The notes under the pieces were generated by a model. It ran no database searches. It had not been told where the DNA came from and saw nothing but the letters and a program-made list of their open reading frames with translations. The position numbers and the translations under genes were made by a program. DNA of 22,981 bases from CAMCYM01 sp964405405 (GTDB lineage: Bacteria; Bacteroidota; Bacteroidia; Flavobacteriales_D; Sanyastnellaceae), in contig CAYONT010000033.1 of assembly GCA_964405405.1 (NCBI GenBank), positions 1-22,981 on the forward strand, in the 5' to 3' direction. Below, in pieces: positions 1-8,700 of the stretch. Every line of letters begins with the position of its first letter. Within the stretch, counting starts at the first letter, position 1.

Positions 1-2257
1 CCCCGCTGTACGAACGAATCGAGCCCACAGCCGCCTTCCGGGAAGCCTTGAACTGAACGTCTTGGCCTGAAAGCAGCACTGGATCGTAGGCCTCGTAGTT
101 GTTGTACCCGTAGGCAAGCGCCATGAAGTAATACTTCTTGTGGTTCACCAAGCGGTTGTCCCCTTGGGCGAAGGCGTCCGTCGTAACCCGGAAGCTGTGG
201 CGAATGCCTTCGTCAGCTCCTTGGGCCATCAGCGTCGGAACGGGCAAGCCCATGGTAGGATCTTGGATGTAGTTGACCACCAAGTTCACCCCATTCACCA
301 CGTCGCATTGGGCGATGAGTCGGGCCTTGCTGACATCACTCAGGTCCGAAGGCGAAACCTCATCGTCCGAAAGCTGGTAAATCAAGTATCCCTCGAAGGT
401 GTAGGACCGGCGCAGGCTGTCGTAAGGAACGCCATTGACGTCGGTCTTCGGAATGCCCGGATCAAACTGTACATACTTCTCCTGGTAGTTGTTCGACAAG
501 GGGTTGTCGTTTGTCAGGTACAAGATGAGCTCGTTCTCCAGCTCCTGAATGGTCATGTCCGGTGCATCCGGTCCACTGACGATTTCGAAGCAGTTGTCAA
601 AGAGAGCCTGGGCCTTGTCGTCGGCGATTCGCAACAAGGCCACGGAAGCCTCAGGTCCACCACCCGTTGCCCGGGCCCAAACCACACCCACCGTGATGTT
701 GTTGTAGTCACCAGGCTCCAACGTGAAGGGACCCGCCGCCTGGATGAAACGACGGTCGAAAGGCGGGTTGCCTGCCGTCACTTCGGTCCATGGATCCACC
801 GCGATGCCGCCCGTTCCCCAGTTGAAGGGATCGGATTCTCCTGGGAACATGTAGTCCGCCGATACATCCAGCAGGGCACCGTTCGCTACAGAAACCCCAT
901 CCCCTCCGTAGGCCATCTTCTGGCCGTTCTTCCAGATGCCGTTCATGTAGTTGTAGTAGTGGAACGGCGTCTGAGGCTCCCCATTGATGGGGTTGAGGTT
1001 GTTGTTGTAGTAAACGAATCGACGCATCCCAAAGCGCTCGTTGTCAGCGACGCCGTCACCGTAGCCGATGCCGATGCCTTCATAGGGAATGCCCAACGAG
1101 TCCATGGCATTGGCGAAGTTGGAGGTCAACGGATTGTCGATGCCGTCCGAGTCTTGGTAGGGACCTTCAAAGAAATCGATGCCCACTGCCGGAGGATTGA
1201 CTCCATAGCCAGGGGAGGACGCAGACGGCTCATCGTCTGCATCGCCGTTGAAGCAGTATCCCAGTCCGCGCTGGACGTCACAACCCACATAATCGTCCAC
1301 AGCCGTTCCAACGTCAGCGTCCACCCAAACTCCGAAGTAGGTGTTGGTGAGGGTCTGCGTGCCCTGGTTGATGAGCACATAGTTGTAGAACGTCATGTTG
1401 TTCACCTCGTCGTTCGTGGAGAACGCAAACGCTTGGGCCCGGATCTCCATGCCGATGGGTTCACCTTGTGACTCCGAGTGTACGTTCCCCTTGTCGTTGA
1501 AGATCCAGTAGAAGTTTCGGTCGCCATAGAGAGGCACCAAATCCTCCCGACGGCGCTCCTTGCAGTCGATTTCCTGCAAGAAGTCATACCAAGGATAGTC
1601 ACCCGAAGAAGGGTCATAAAAGCCGTCCCCGTCGTAGTCCAAGAACGGCGACAAGTAGAAGTCTTGGTTCAGGGCTGTGTTTCCGTGGGCCGGGTAATCG
1701 AAGAAGTAGGAAGGAATCGAATAACCGTTGGGGAAGAGCAGGTCAAAGTTGCACGTTGGATCGTTCAAGCAATCGAAATATTGGCGGTGTCGTTCTGCAT
1801 CCGCACGGGTCGAAATGAAGAACTTGTCGTATTGCGTGCACGTCGATGCATCCACTTCTGCCGTTCCGTCGTTGGTCAACGGTCCCGTCCAGAAGTCATT
1901 GCCCTCGCGGAAGCGCAAGGCAGCCAACTTCAACTGCTGGTCCGGGCTGATTCCGCCCATCCACAGCGCACCTGCGTAGAGCGAACTCACCCCGCCATCC
2001 TTGGGGACTTCGTATGCAGCTCGGTTGGTGGCCCGGTCTTGCCACATCGAACCACCCGTCTCAATCAAAGCCCGGACATTGTTCCACTCCAAGTCCCGGA
2101 GACCCGTCGCGGGCGAGCAAGCTGCCGCACGCGTCTGGGGCTGAGCATTCGCCCCGCCCCCTTGGGGACCGCTTCCGTTTTCGTTGGGCCCTACATACTT
2201 GTAAGCCCAAGCTGGCGTCGAAAGCAACGCAGCCAAGAGGAGTAAAGTCGGTTTCAT
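1..2257 (-). CDS. Large secreted protein, partner of TonB-dependent receptor (partial, 3' end off window)
   Basis: The frame is open from the ATG at 2257 to the left edge, giving 752 residues with no stop; the C-terminus is missing. Residues 1-18 form a signal peptide (MK, a run of Leu, then AWA before the mature end). The protein is rich in Asp, Asn, Tyr and Trp. Its motifs include LYAGALWMGGI near residue 85, an acidic loop DYDGDGFYDP, WIFNDKGNVHSE, and DDYVGCDVQRGLGYCFNGD. I recognise this combination from large exported proteins of Bacteroidota that often carry a C-terminal type IX secretion signal, but that end is not visible here. It starts 16 bp after the receptor gene, so the two are very probably co-transcribed and may act together at the surface. 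No catalytic domain is evident; a calcium-binding role for the Asp-rich loops is only a guess. The N4 spacing from TGATTTCG to the ATG resembles other starts in the window. Confidence 0.8.
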   Translation of the reverse strand, partial: MKPTLLLLAALLSTPAWAYKYVGPNENGSGPQGGGANAQPQTRAAACSPATGLRDLEWNNVRALIETGGSMWQDRATNRAAYEVPKDGGVSSLYAGALWMGGISPDQQLKLAALRFREGNDFWTGPLTNDGTAEVDASTCTQYDKFFISTRADAERHRQYFDCLNDPTCNFDLLFPNGYSIPSYFFDYPAHGNTALNQDFYLSPFLDYDGDGFYDPSSGDYPWYDFLQEIDCKERRREDLVPLYGDRNFYWIFNDKGNVHSESQGEPIGMEIRAQAFAFSTNDEVNNMTFYNYVLINQGTQTLTNTYFGVWVDADVGTAVDDYVGCDVQRGLGYCFNGDADDEPSASSPGYGVNPPAVGIDFFEGPYQDSDGIDNPLTSNFANAMDSLGIPYEGIGIGYGDGVADNERFGMRRFVYYNNNLNPINGEPQTPFHYYNYMNGIWKNGQKMAYGGDGVSVANGALLDVSADYMFPGESDPFNWGTGGIAVDPWTEVTAGNPPFDRRFIQAAGPFTLEPGDYNNITVGVVWARATGGGPEASVALLRIADDKAQALFDNCFEIVSGPDAPDMTIQELENELILYLTNDNPLSNNYQEKYVQFDPGIPKTDVNGVPYDSLRRSYTFEGYLIYQLSDDEVSPSDLSDVSKARLIAQCDVVNGVNLVVNYIQDPTMGLPVPTLMAQGADEGIRHSFRVTTDAFAQGDNRLVNHKKYYFMALAYGYNNYEAYDPVLLSGQDVQFKASRKAAVGSIRSYSG

Positions 2258-2261
2258 CTTT

Positions 2262-2283
2262 CGAAATCAGAAATCAGAAGTCA
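2262..2283. repeat. Short AAATCAG linker repeat at the receptor/secreted-protein junction
   Basis: The heptamer AAATCAG occurs twice in tandem (2264-2270, 2271-2277), followed by a degenerate third copy. The tract covers the 16-bp space between the two genes and includes the TGA stop of the receptor (2274-2276). It resembles the purine-rich linkers of the hairpin arrays elsewhere in the window, but has no GC-rich hairpin. Confidence 0.4.
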
Positions 2284-5200
2284 AATTTCACACCCAAACG
2301 AATCGTCCTCGGCAAAGAGAGGTTGAACGGATTGTCCACGAACATGCCGTAGTAGTTCCGGAATGACTCCGGATTGTTCTGGCTGTTGATGAGCGGCTGG
2401 TACTGAGCTGCCGCGAGGTAGCCATCGTCGTCCGGAATGCCCGTGAAGCGGTACACCGAGTTGATGTTGCGCGTGTTGAGCAAATTGCCGATCCAGAGGT
2501 AGATGTTGAGGTTGGCGTATTTGGCATTCTCACCCTCCCCTTTATAAGCGATGGAGAAGTTCTTGTCGATGTTCGCATCGAGGTTGAACTGCCAGGGCAA
2601 ACGGCTGCCGTTGATGGAGCCCTCGGTGGAGGGGCTCACCTCACCTGTGACCGGGGTGGCGATGGTCGAGGCCGTGTAGGGCGTGCCCGAGCCGAGGTTC
2701 GCGATGAAGTTGATGCCGGTGTTTGCCAAAAGTTGAACCTGCTTGAGGTTCTCACCGCTGCCGCGGGTCCAGATGGGACCGTTGTAATCGTCACCCTCTC
2801 CGTAACGGTAGTCCACGTTCGCCACGATGCGGTGACGCTGGTCGTAGTTGAATGGGTTGATGGTCCGGAGGTTGGGGAGACCCGCGTTGATGAGTGCCAA
2901 TGCCGTCGTGGTGGTCGAACCTGTACCGTCGGCGAACTGCAAGGTGTAGGATGCATTCAGGCGGATGTTGCCCGTACGGCGCAGATCGTAAGCAACCGTC
3001 AACCCCTTCACTGTACCGAAGTCGAGGTTGCCGAAGGCACGGTACGGACGTGGGTAAGCCCCGGTGTAGTTCCGCACCTGGATCATGTCACGCATTTCCT
3101 TGTAGAATGCGGCAATCTTCAAGCTGGAGGTCTTGTTGAGGATTTGTTGGAAACCCAGCTCGTAGTCGATGGTCTTCTCAGGACGCAGGTCAGGATTCGA
3201 GATCAGGTTGTCCCGGGTTTGAAGGAAGAAGTAATCGATGGGCGAGAAGCGGTTGCTCGAGGTCGGGCGCTGGGTCAAGATGTCGTAGTGGGCGAAGAAC
3301 ACCGCTTGGTCCGAGATGTTGAACGAAAAAGCCACACGGGGCATGAGGTTGATGGCTGGGGTGTAGTCCCGGAACGCCTTCGATGTGAGGCCGCCATCGG
3401 GGCCGTTCACCAACCACGGAGCAGGATAGCGTTCGTTCACGGCCAAGATGTCCGGGTCATTGATTTCGGTACCCNNNNNNNNNNNNNNNNNNNNNNNNNN
3501 NNNNNNNNNNNNNNNNNNNNNNNNNNNNNNNNNNNNNNNNNNNNNNNNNNNNNNNNNNNNNNNNNNNNNNNNNNAGACCCACGTTGAAGATGATGTCCTC
3601 GAAAGCGAACTTGTCCATCACGTAACCCGCGATGTAAATGGGCTCGTAAGCTTGGATGGGGCGCGTGAAGTAGCCCGCCTCGTTGCGTTCGTTGAAGAAG
3701 TCCTCGATGGTAGGCCGACGGTTCAAGCGACGACCATAGGGGTCAAAACCAGAGTAGTTGACCAAGTTGTTGCCCTGGTTGAGCAAATCGTCTGCGCCGA
3801 ACATGTCCAGCGTGAAGAAGTCCGGGTCGATGGCGTCGAATCCAATGAAGTCGCTTCCGTCGGGGTCCAGGTTCAAGGCCAAACGCAAGTTCCGATCGAA
3901 CTCAAACTGGTTGTCACCGATCAACCGGTCGTAGGTCACATAATAAGCGGTCCCGTTGTTGGTCACCGTGGAATCGTTCAAATCCAACTCCTTGATGTGG
4001 GAGTTGACCGTGAGCCGTCCGAGCGTCCACAGGCCCACAGGCGAAATCGAGAAGAAGGCGTCGCGCCACTGCTCATACTCGAAACCCACTTGGATGGCAT
4101 GGTCCCCGATGTCACCCGAACCCGCCATGCTCACCCGGAACTGGGAGTTGCTGCTGACCTGGTAGCTGTTGCCCTGGGTTCCGTAGTAGCTCCACAAGCC
4201 ATAGGTGGCAGGAGGTACCTGACCATTCAAAAGAGCATTGCCGTTCTGCACTTGCAACAAGCTCTCATAGGGACCGTCGTCCCTCGGATCGTAGGGCTTG
4301 TAATCAAACAACTGGAAGTACTGGTTGTTGACAGCGGCCAGCTCCGGATTGTGCGGCGAGCTGACGAACGTCACCAGCGTGTCCTCCCAACCGTTGTGGA
4401 CGAAACGGCCCGTGGCGGGGTTGTACTCGTAGGAGTTCCGGTCGTATACATTAAATGCACCCACATGACCGTAACGGAAGAAGCGGTCTTCGTGTGAGGC
4501 ATCCTGCACCCGGTTGTACGAGTTCGTGTAGTCCGCCATGACGGAGTAGTACACGTTCTTGAGTTTGTTCGCAGAAGCCTCCGAACCACTGCCCTCCTCA
4601 TCGGCGAATCGCTGAGCGAACTTCACATAGGCACGCCAGTCGAAGCTGAATACCTCCAGGTTGTTCTCCCAGTTCATCAACGAGTTGCCGTAGCTGAATG
4701 AGTTGTTTCGGTTCATGGCGCCCGTCAAACCGAAGGTGAGCGAGGTCGTCTCATTCGTGTTCACGTCGATTTTGGCGACCAGGTTGGCGCTGGAACTTCC
4801 CACGTTCATCCGAGTGGGGACCCGGTTGAAGTTGTCCGCCGTCAAAAAGTCTGCATTGTACAGGGCACCATTGATCTCGCCTGAGGAGCTCACGTTTTGG
4901 CGCAGTGGATTGGCCAAAATCTGTGCGCGGGCCTCGTCAGACATTCGGTAAACCCCGCCGAAGGTGGGCCGGGGATCCTTTTCGTAGGTATAGTTGCCTG
5001 AAAGGAACAATCCAAGCAGGGGGTCCCCCTTGCTCCCATCTTCATTCTTTTGGAACAAGATGGGGCCGGAAACCGAGCCCTCGAACAAGTTGTATCCGAA
5101 GCGGTCGAGGCCGTAGGCGGTTTCGCCTACAGGAATGCCCGAAGTAATCACCTCGCCACCGCCAAACCAGGTGCGCGAAGAGTTCCGCAACGACAAGTTG

Positions 5201-5868
5201 ATCACACCGCCCGTGGCGTCCCCGATGTTCGCCGGAATGCCCCCGGTGACGACCTGGATTTCTTCAATGGCCGACTTGGGAAGTGCGCTCGAACCCCGAA
5301 CCTTGATGCCATCGATGTAGACCCAAGTCGAGGAAGGACGGGCCCCGCGAATGGAGATGCCGCCATCCGTACCCGCCGTGCTCGCACCGGCGACCGTGGT
5401 CGCGATGGCCGTGGCCGAACGACCCGGCATTTTGTCGAGGTCCTCCCGGTTCACGGTTCCGCCTGAAGCGCCACCGTCCCGATCGATGAGCGGGGTGGAG
5501 TACTCGATGACCTCTGCCACGTCCACCAAAACCCCTGCAGACAACTTGGCATCCACGAACTGGATCTTGTTTGCCGAGATTTTCACGCCCGTGATCCGCT
5601 GGGGTTGGTAACCCACGAAGCTGAACAACACATCATAGGTACCGGGCTGGACGGGCTTGATGGTGTATTCACCACCGAAGTCCGTGTTCACGCCCGTGAC
5701 CTGGTTGCCATTCAAGAACAGCACCACACTGCAGAACGGCAGTGGGTCTCCGTTGTCCATATCGGTGACCTTTCCTTTCAAGGTTCCCGATCCGACCTGC
5801 GCGAACAACGGCAGGGCGCCGAAGCAGAGTGCGCAAAAGAGAAAGAGATGACGCATGATGCGAATCAT
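2274..5868 (-). CDS. TonB-dependent outer-membrane receptor with CarboxypepD_reg-like N-terminal domain (internal assembly gap)
   Basis: The start is ATG 5868, although M5 (5856) fits equally well as the signal-peptide start (MRHLFLFCAL... to FAQ, cleavage near residue 24). Residues ~27-112 are a carboxypeptidase regulatory-like beta-sandwich, with GKVTDMDNGDPLPF at its start and VGYQ near its end. Residues ~115-250 are the plug domain, with SIRGARPSSTWVYIDGIKV, EEIQVVTGGIPANIGDATGG and VINL. A long beta-barrel follows, with DLRPEKTIDYELGFQ and a terminal strand ending in Phe (GVKFDF), the usual barrel-assembly signature. 100 N interrupt the barrel. The two sides are in different frames only because 100 is not a multiple of three; an intact frame requires a true gap divisible by three. 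There is no SusD gene beside it; the partner is the secreted protein downstream. The substrate is unknown, and a carbohydrate, peptide or T9SS-linked role is open. Confidence 0.92.
3475..3574. other. Scaffold gap (100 N) inside the receptor gene
   Basis: There are exactly 100 N here. The flanking receptor frames are reconciled only if the real missing length is a multiple of three. The jump from AFEDIIFNVG to a segment beginning near EINDPDILAV suggests more than 33 residues are missing. This is inferred from how related receptors usually read, and was not measured. Confidence 0.95.
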
Positions 5869-5898
5869 TTGTTACAGGCGTTCGGATACAAGTGGGGG

Positions 5899-5906
5899 TA
5901 AATATA
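5899..5906 (-). promoter_or_regulatory. Possible -7 element upstream of the receptor
   Basis: On the minus strand the sequence is TATATTTA, one base from the Bacteroidota -7 form TAnnTTTG, 30 bp before ATG 5868. It is the most AT-rich point of the 186-bp space to the next gene. I see no TTG at the -33 distance. The rest of that space holds nothing recognisable except one TTTGGCCT copy at 6012. Confidence 0.3.
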
Positions 5907-6054
5907 GGGACTGCACACCCGGTTGCGAAAAAGCGTTAAGAGATTGTGAAACAATGTTCACGCAGGCGAAATGTCCCCGGAATGTCAGGGAAATGGCGGG
6001 TTTTTGGCGGATTTGGCCTGCCGGAGGGGGTGGGGCGCGTGGTGCTTGGGGGGG

Positions 6055-8127
6055 TCAATGGGGGGTCCAATGGTCTTGGGGGAGGCCACAGGCCCCGGGT
6101 CGGCAGGGGTGCCAGCGGAGGGGGCGGGAGCCAGAGGGAGCGGGGGCGGCGTCGAGGAGACGGGGGAGCCAGGCGGGGCCGGCGGGCGGGGCGGGGGCAT
6201 CGGGCGAGGCAGGGGCATCGGGCTCGCCGAAGAGGAACCCCTGGCCCAGGTGGTGGCGGTGCCAGTGGGCCCGGGCCGCAGCCCGCTCCGCCGCCGAGCC
6301 GCCCACGAGGCCCCAGCATACAAAAGGGTGGACCTGCCAGCCCAGCAACCCCAGCCAGTGCGCGCCGGAAGGCAGCGTCGCGTTCCGAGCGAGCGCCCCG
6401 GAAAGCAACCCCCTCGACAGGTCGCTCCATTCGGGACGGTCTTCGAGCATGCCGAGCAGGAACAAGGACCGGGCGAGCGCTGCGAGTGCGGAGGGGACCG
6501 CGGAGTCGTCGGCATCTTGGAGTTGAACAAACGTGCCGGCGGAGGACGTGTTGAAATGGATTTGGCCTGTGACAGGGTGCCGAAAATCGCGCAGCGCCAC
6601 GGAAACCGCTTCGCACGCCGCTGCGTACCAACGGGGCGCAAAGGTCACTTGGTACAGCTGCAAAAAGGCCGCCGCCGCGTAGGCCTGGTCGTCCAAGAAG
6701 CCGGGAATGCGAGGGCCGGAACGGGGGTGGTACGCCCGGAAGAACCGGCCGTCCGGGGCGCGCATCTCCCGGAGCAGGAAGTCCGCCGCGCGCTCGACAC
6801 GCCCGACCCAATCCGCCCGTCCGAAGATGGCGCCCGCCTGCGCCTGACCCTCGATGGCCAGGGCATTCCAAGCGGTCAGCACCTTGTCGTCCAGCGCAGG
6901 GCGCAGCCGGTGGGCCTGGCGGTAGGCGCCGAGTGCGGCCTCCACCTGCACCCGCATGACCTGCCACGCCTCCTCCTCCATGCCCAGTGCCCGGGCCGAC
7001 ACCGAATCCTCCGCCCACCGCATCACCACCCGTGCACCCGGAACCGACTCCTCCCAGACCCCGCGCCCATGCCACTCGTACACGGCTTCTGCCCAGGCCC
7101 GGAGCTCCGGATCGGGCAGGGCCTCGGTCCATTGGGCCTCGGTCCATAAATAATAACGCCCCTCGGCCCCCTCGCTGTCCGCGTCCAGAGCGCTCCGGAA
7201 TGCGCCGTCTTCCCCCCCCAGTTCTGCATCTACAAACCGGACCATCCCCGCCACCGCCCGCGCAAAGGCCGGCTCCGGTGTCCAACGCCAAGCCCGGGCA
7301 TACAATCCCAACAACAAACCCTGGTCGCACAGCATCTTCTCGAAGTGCGGAACCCGCCACATGGCATCCACCGAGTACCGCGCAAACCCGCCCCCGACGT
7401 GGTCATGGATGGCCCCACGCTCCATGCAAATCAACGTCTGTCGCACCTGTTCCAGCGCACTTTCATCCTGCATTTGCAGGCCAAACCCCAACAAAAAATC
7501 CCACGCCCCGGCTGTAGGAAACTTCGGTGCCCGGCGTTCCCCGCCCCACTGTCCATCCCAGTCCTTCCTCCAACGGGCCACCGCCTGCTCCCCCAGCACA
7601 CCCTCCGGCCCCTCACCGGCGCCCGCCGACACCGGCACCCCCAACTCCCCCTGCAACGCCACCCCGGCCGCCAGCCGTTGCGCATACTCCTCCACCCGAC
7701 CCCGGTCCCCCTTCCAAATCCCCACCAGCGACTGCAGCACCTCCACCCACTGATCCCGCGGAAAGTACATCCCGCCATAGATGGGCCGACCATCCGGCAT
7801 GCACACCGCATGCAAAGGCCAACCCCCCTGCCGCGTCATCAGTGTCACCGCCGCCATATAAACCTGGTCCACATCCGGCCGTTCCTCCCGGTCGACCTTG
7901 ATGCACACAAAGTGCGCGTTCATCACATCCGCTGCCCCCTCGTCCTCGAACGTTTCCCGTTCCATCACGTGACACCAGTGACACGCCGCATAACCGATGC
8001 TCACCACCACGAGTCGGTCCTTGCGGCGCGCCTCCTCCCATGCCGCCTCGCCCCACGGTTGCCAGTGCACCGGATTCCCCGCGTGCTGCCGCAGGTACAA
8101 ACTCGTCTCCGCCCCCAATCGGTTCAT
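6055..8127 (-). CDS. YyaL/DUF255 family protein: thioredoxin-like domain plus six-hairpin glycosidase-like domain
   Basis: The product has 690 residues, close to the usual length of the YyaL/SSP411 family. Residues 1-~160 are a thioredoxin-like fold with the family's CxxC in ACHWCHVM (C49-H-W-C52-H53), followed by VDREERPDVDQVY and QGGWPLHAVCMPDG. The remainder matches the alpha/alpha-barrel part, with HDHVGGGFARYSVD, PHFEKMLCDQ and DADSEGAEGRYYLW. The family is widespread but its biochemical role is unsettled: a thiol-disulfide function is predicted, and the barrel resembles N-acylglucosamine epimerases. There is no signal peptide, so it is probably cytoplasmic. The start at ATG 8127 is supported by family alignment and by TAACTTGG ending 4 bp upstream. 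The last ~40 residues are Pro/Ala-rich and low-complexity. Coding-strand composition changes from G-rich at the 5' end to C-rich at the 3' end. Confidence 0.93.
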   Translation of the reverse strand: MNRLGAETSLYLRQHAGNPVHWQPWGEAAWEEARRKDRLVVVSIGYAACHWCHVMERETFEDEGAADVMNAHFVCIKVDREERPDVDQVYMAAVTLMTRQGGWPLHAVCMPDGRPIYGGMYFPRDQWVEVLQSLVGIWKGDRGRVEEYAQRLAAGVALQGELGVPVSAGAGEGPEGVLGEQAVARWRKDWDGQWGGERRAPKFPTAGAWDFLLGFGLQMQDESALEQVRQTLICMERGAIHDHVGGGFARYSVDAMWRVPHFEKMLCDQGLLLGLYARAWRWTPEPAFARAVAGMVRFVDAELGGEDGAFRSALDADSEGAEGRYYLWTEAQWTEALPDPELRAWAEAVYEWHGRGVWEESVPGARVVMRWAEDSVSARALGMEEEAWQVMRVQVEAALGAYRQAHRLRPALDDKVLTAWNALAIEGQAQAGAIFGRADWVGRVERAADFLLREMRAPDGRFFRAYHPRSGPRIPGFLDDQAYAAAAFLQLYQVTFAPRWYAAACEAVSVALRDFRHPVTGQIHFNTSSAGTFVQLQDADDSAVPSALAALARSLFLLGMLEDRPEWSDLSRGLLSGALARNATLPSGAHWLGLLGWQVHPFVCWGLVGGSAAERAAARAHWHRHHLGQGFLFGEPDAPASPDAPAPPAGPAWLPRLLDAAPAPSGSRPLRWHPCRPGACGLPQDHWTPH

Positions 8128-8131
8128 GCCC

Positions 8132-8139
8132 CCAAGTTA
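8132..8139 (-). promoter_or_regulatory. Candidate -7 element (TAACTTGG), leaderless arrangement
   Basis: TAACTTGG on the minus strand is one base from TAnnTTTG and ends 4 bp before ATG 8127. Transcription would begin at or next to the start codon. It lies just downstream of the inverted repeat 8145-8191. Confidence 0.4.
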
Positions 8140-8144
8140 CGAGC

Positions 8145-8191
8145 GCGGGCCCACCCACTACAGCCGGAAAGACCGCAGCCGGTGGGCCCGC
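8145..8191. terminator. 11-bp perfect inverted repeat, likely terminator hairpin of the upstream gene
   Basis: GCGGGCCCACC (8145-8155) and GGTGGGCCCGC (8181-8191) are perfect complements around a 25-base loop. The hairpin starts 24 bp after the stop of the small exported protein and ends 6 bp before the -7 element of the next gene, which suits a terminator. There is no T tract on the minus strand, so a factor-dependent or regulatory role is also possible. Confidence 0.5.
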
Positions 8192-8214
8192 AGACCCGCA
8201 TTCCGGAGAACCGA

Positions 8215-8607
8215 TTAGTTCTCGCGGGAGAAGATGTAACGCGTCGCGTAGATGCCGTCCTTGCCGCCGTCCGTGGGCGACTGAACCCCCGTGTTCACGA
8301 AGTCGAGGTGCCAGCCCGCAGCCGCGTACTCGTTCAATTTCGCCGTCACCATGACATCGTTGTCATAGATGTTCTGCAGGTTGATGCCCACAGCCGAGTA
8401 GATGTTGTTGATTTTCAACTCCTCCATCTTTCCGCCATTGTCGATGAGGATGCGGCTGCGACCCAATCCCGCAGGGATGATCGACTCGATGACCGTCATG
8501 GTCATGTACTCCTTTTGGGCCACAGGGGTTTGAAAAGCAACCGACGCCACCAGGGCGACGAGAACCAGGCCGGTGAGGCCTGACGTGAGGATGAATGACT
8601 TGCGCAT
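8215..8607 (-). CDS. Small exported protein, DUF4177-like
   Basis: The product has 130 residues. The start is set at ATG 8607 because the signal peptide or membrane anchor then begins cleanly (MRKSF, then a hydrophobic stretch to residue ~26). An upstream ATG at 8658 would add 17 residues that overlap regulatory sequence. The mature part contains MTMTVIESIIPAGLGRSR (residues 36-53), then LNEYAAAGWHLDFVNTG (91-107). The latter pattern of a Leu-Asn-x-x-Ala-x-x-Gly-Trp motif is typical of DUF4177-type small proteins. The function is unknown. It is transcribed away from glyA. The inverted TTTGGCC pair at 8616-8638 begins 9 bp upstream of the start codon. Confidence 0.75.
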   Translation of the reverse strand: MRKSFILTSGLTGLVLVALVASVAFQTPVAQKEYMTMTVIESIIPAGLGRSRILIDNGGKMEELKINNIYSAVGINLQNIYDNDVMVTAKLNEYAAAGWHLDFVNTGVQSPTDGGKDGIYATRYIFSREN

Positions 8608-8615
8608 GGGTTGTG

Positions 8616-8638
8616 TTTGGCCTGCAAGTTGGGCCAAA
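8616..8638. repeat. Inverted pair of TTTGGCC half-sites
   Basis: TTTGGCC (8616-8622) and GGCCAAA (8632-8638) are perfect 7-bp inverted arms with a 9-base loop. They lie between the divergent DUF4177-like gene and glyA. The left arm is an exact copy of the dispersed TTTGGCCT motif; the right arm carries C instead of T at the eighth base. Confidence 0.6.
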
Positions 8639-8668
8639 TCTCCCACCCCCACAAGCATCCCCCCGGAT

Positions 8669-8676
8669 TATCTTTG
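8669..8676 (+). promoter_or_regulatory. -7 promoter element of glyA (TATCTTTG)
   Basis: TATCTTTG is an exact match to TAnnTTTG and lies 24 bp before the glyA ATG at 8701, predicting a leader of about 20 bases. No TTG is seen at the -33 distance. Confidence 0.6.
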
Positions 8677-8700
8677 CGCCCAGCGTACAATAGCCCCATC

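Noticed and set aside
2274..3446. Separate short receptor-like gene starting at TTG 3446
   Set aside because: It is the C-terminal barrel of the receptor, separated from the rest only by the 100-N gap.
5985..7517. Long open frames on the plus strand opposite the YyaL-like gene
   Set aside because: They are Gly/Arg/Pro-rich shadows caused by high GC; the minus-strand frame carries the full family motifs.
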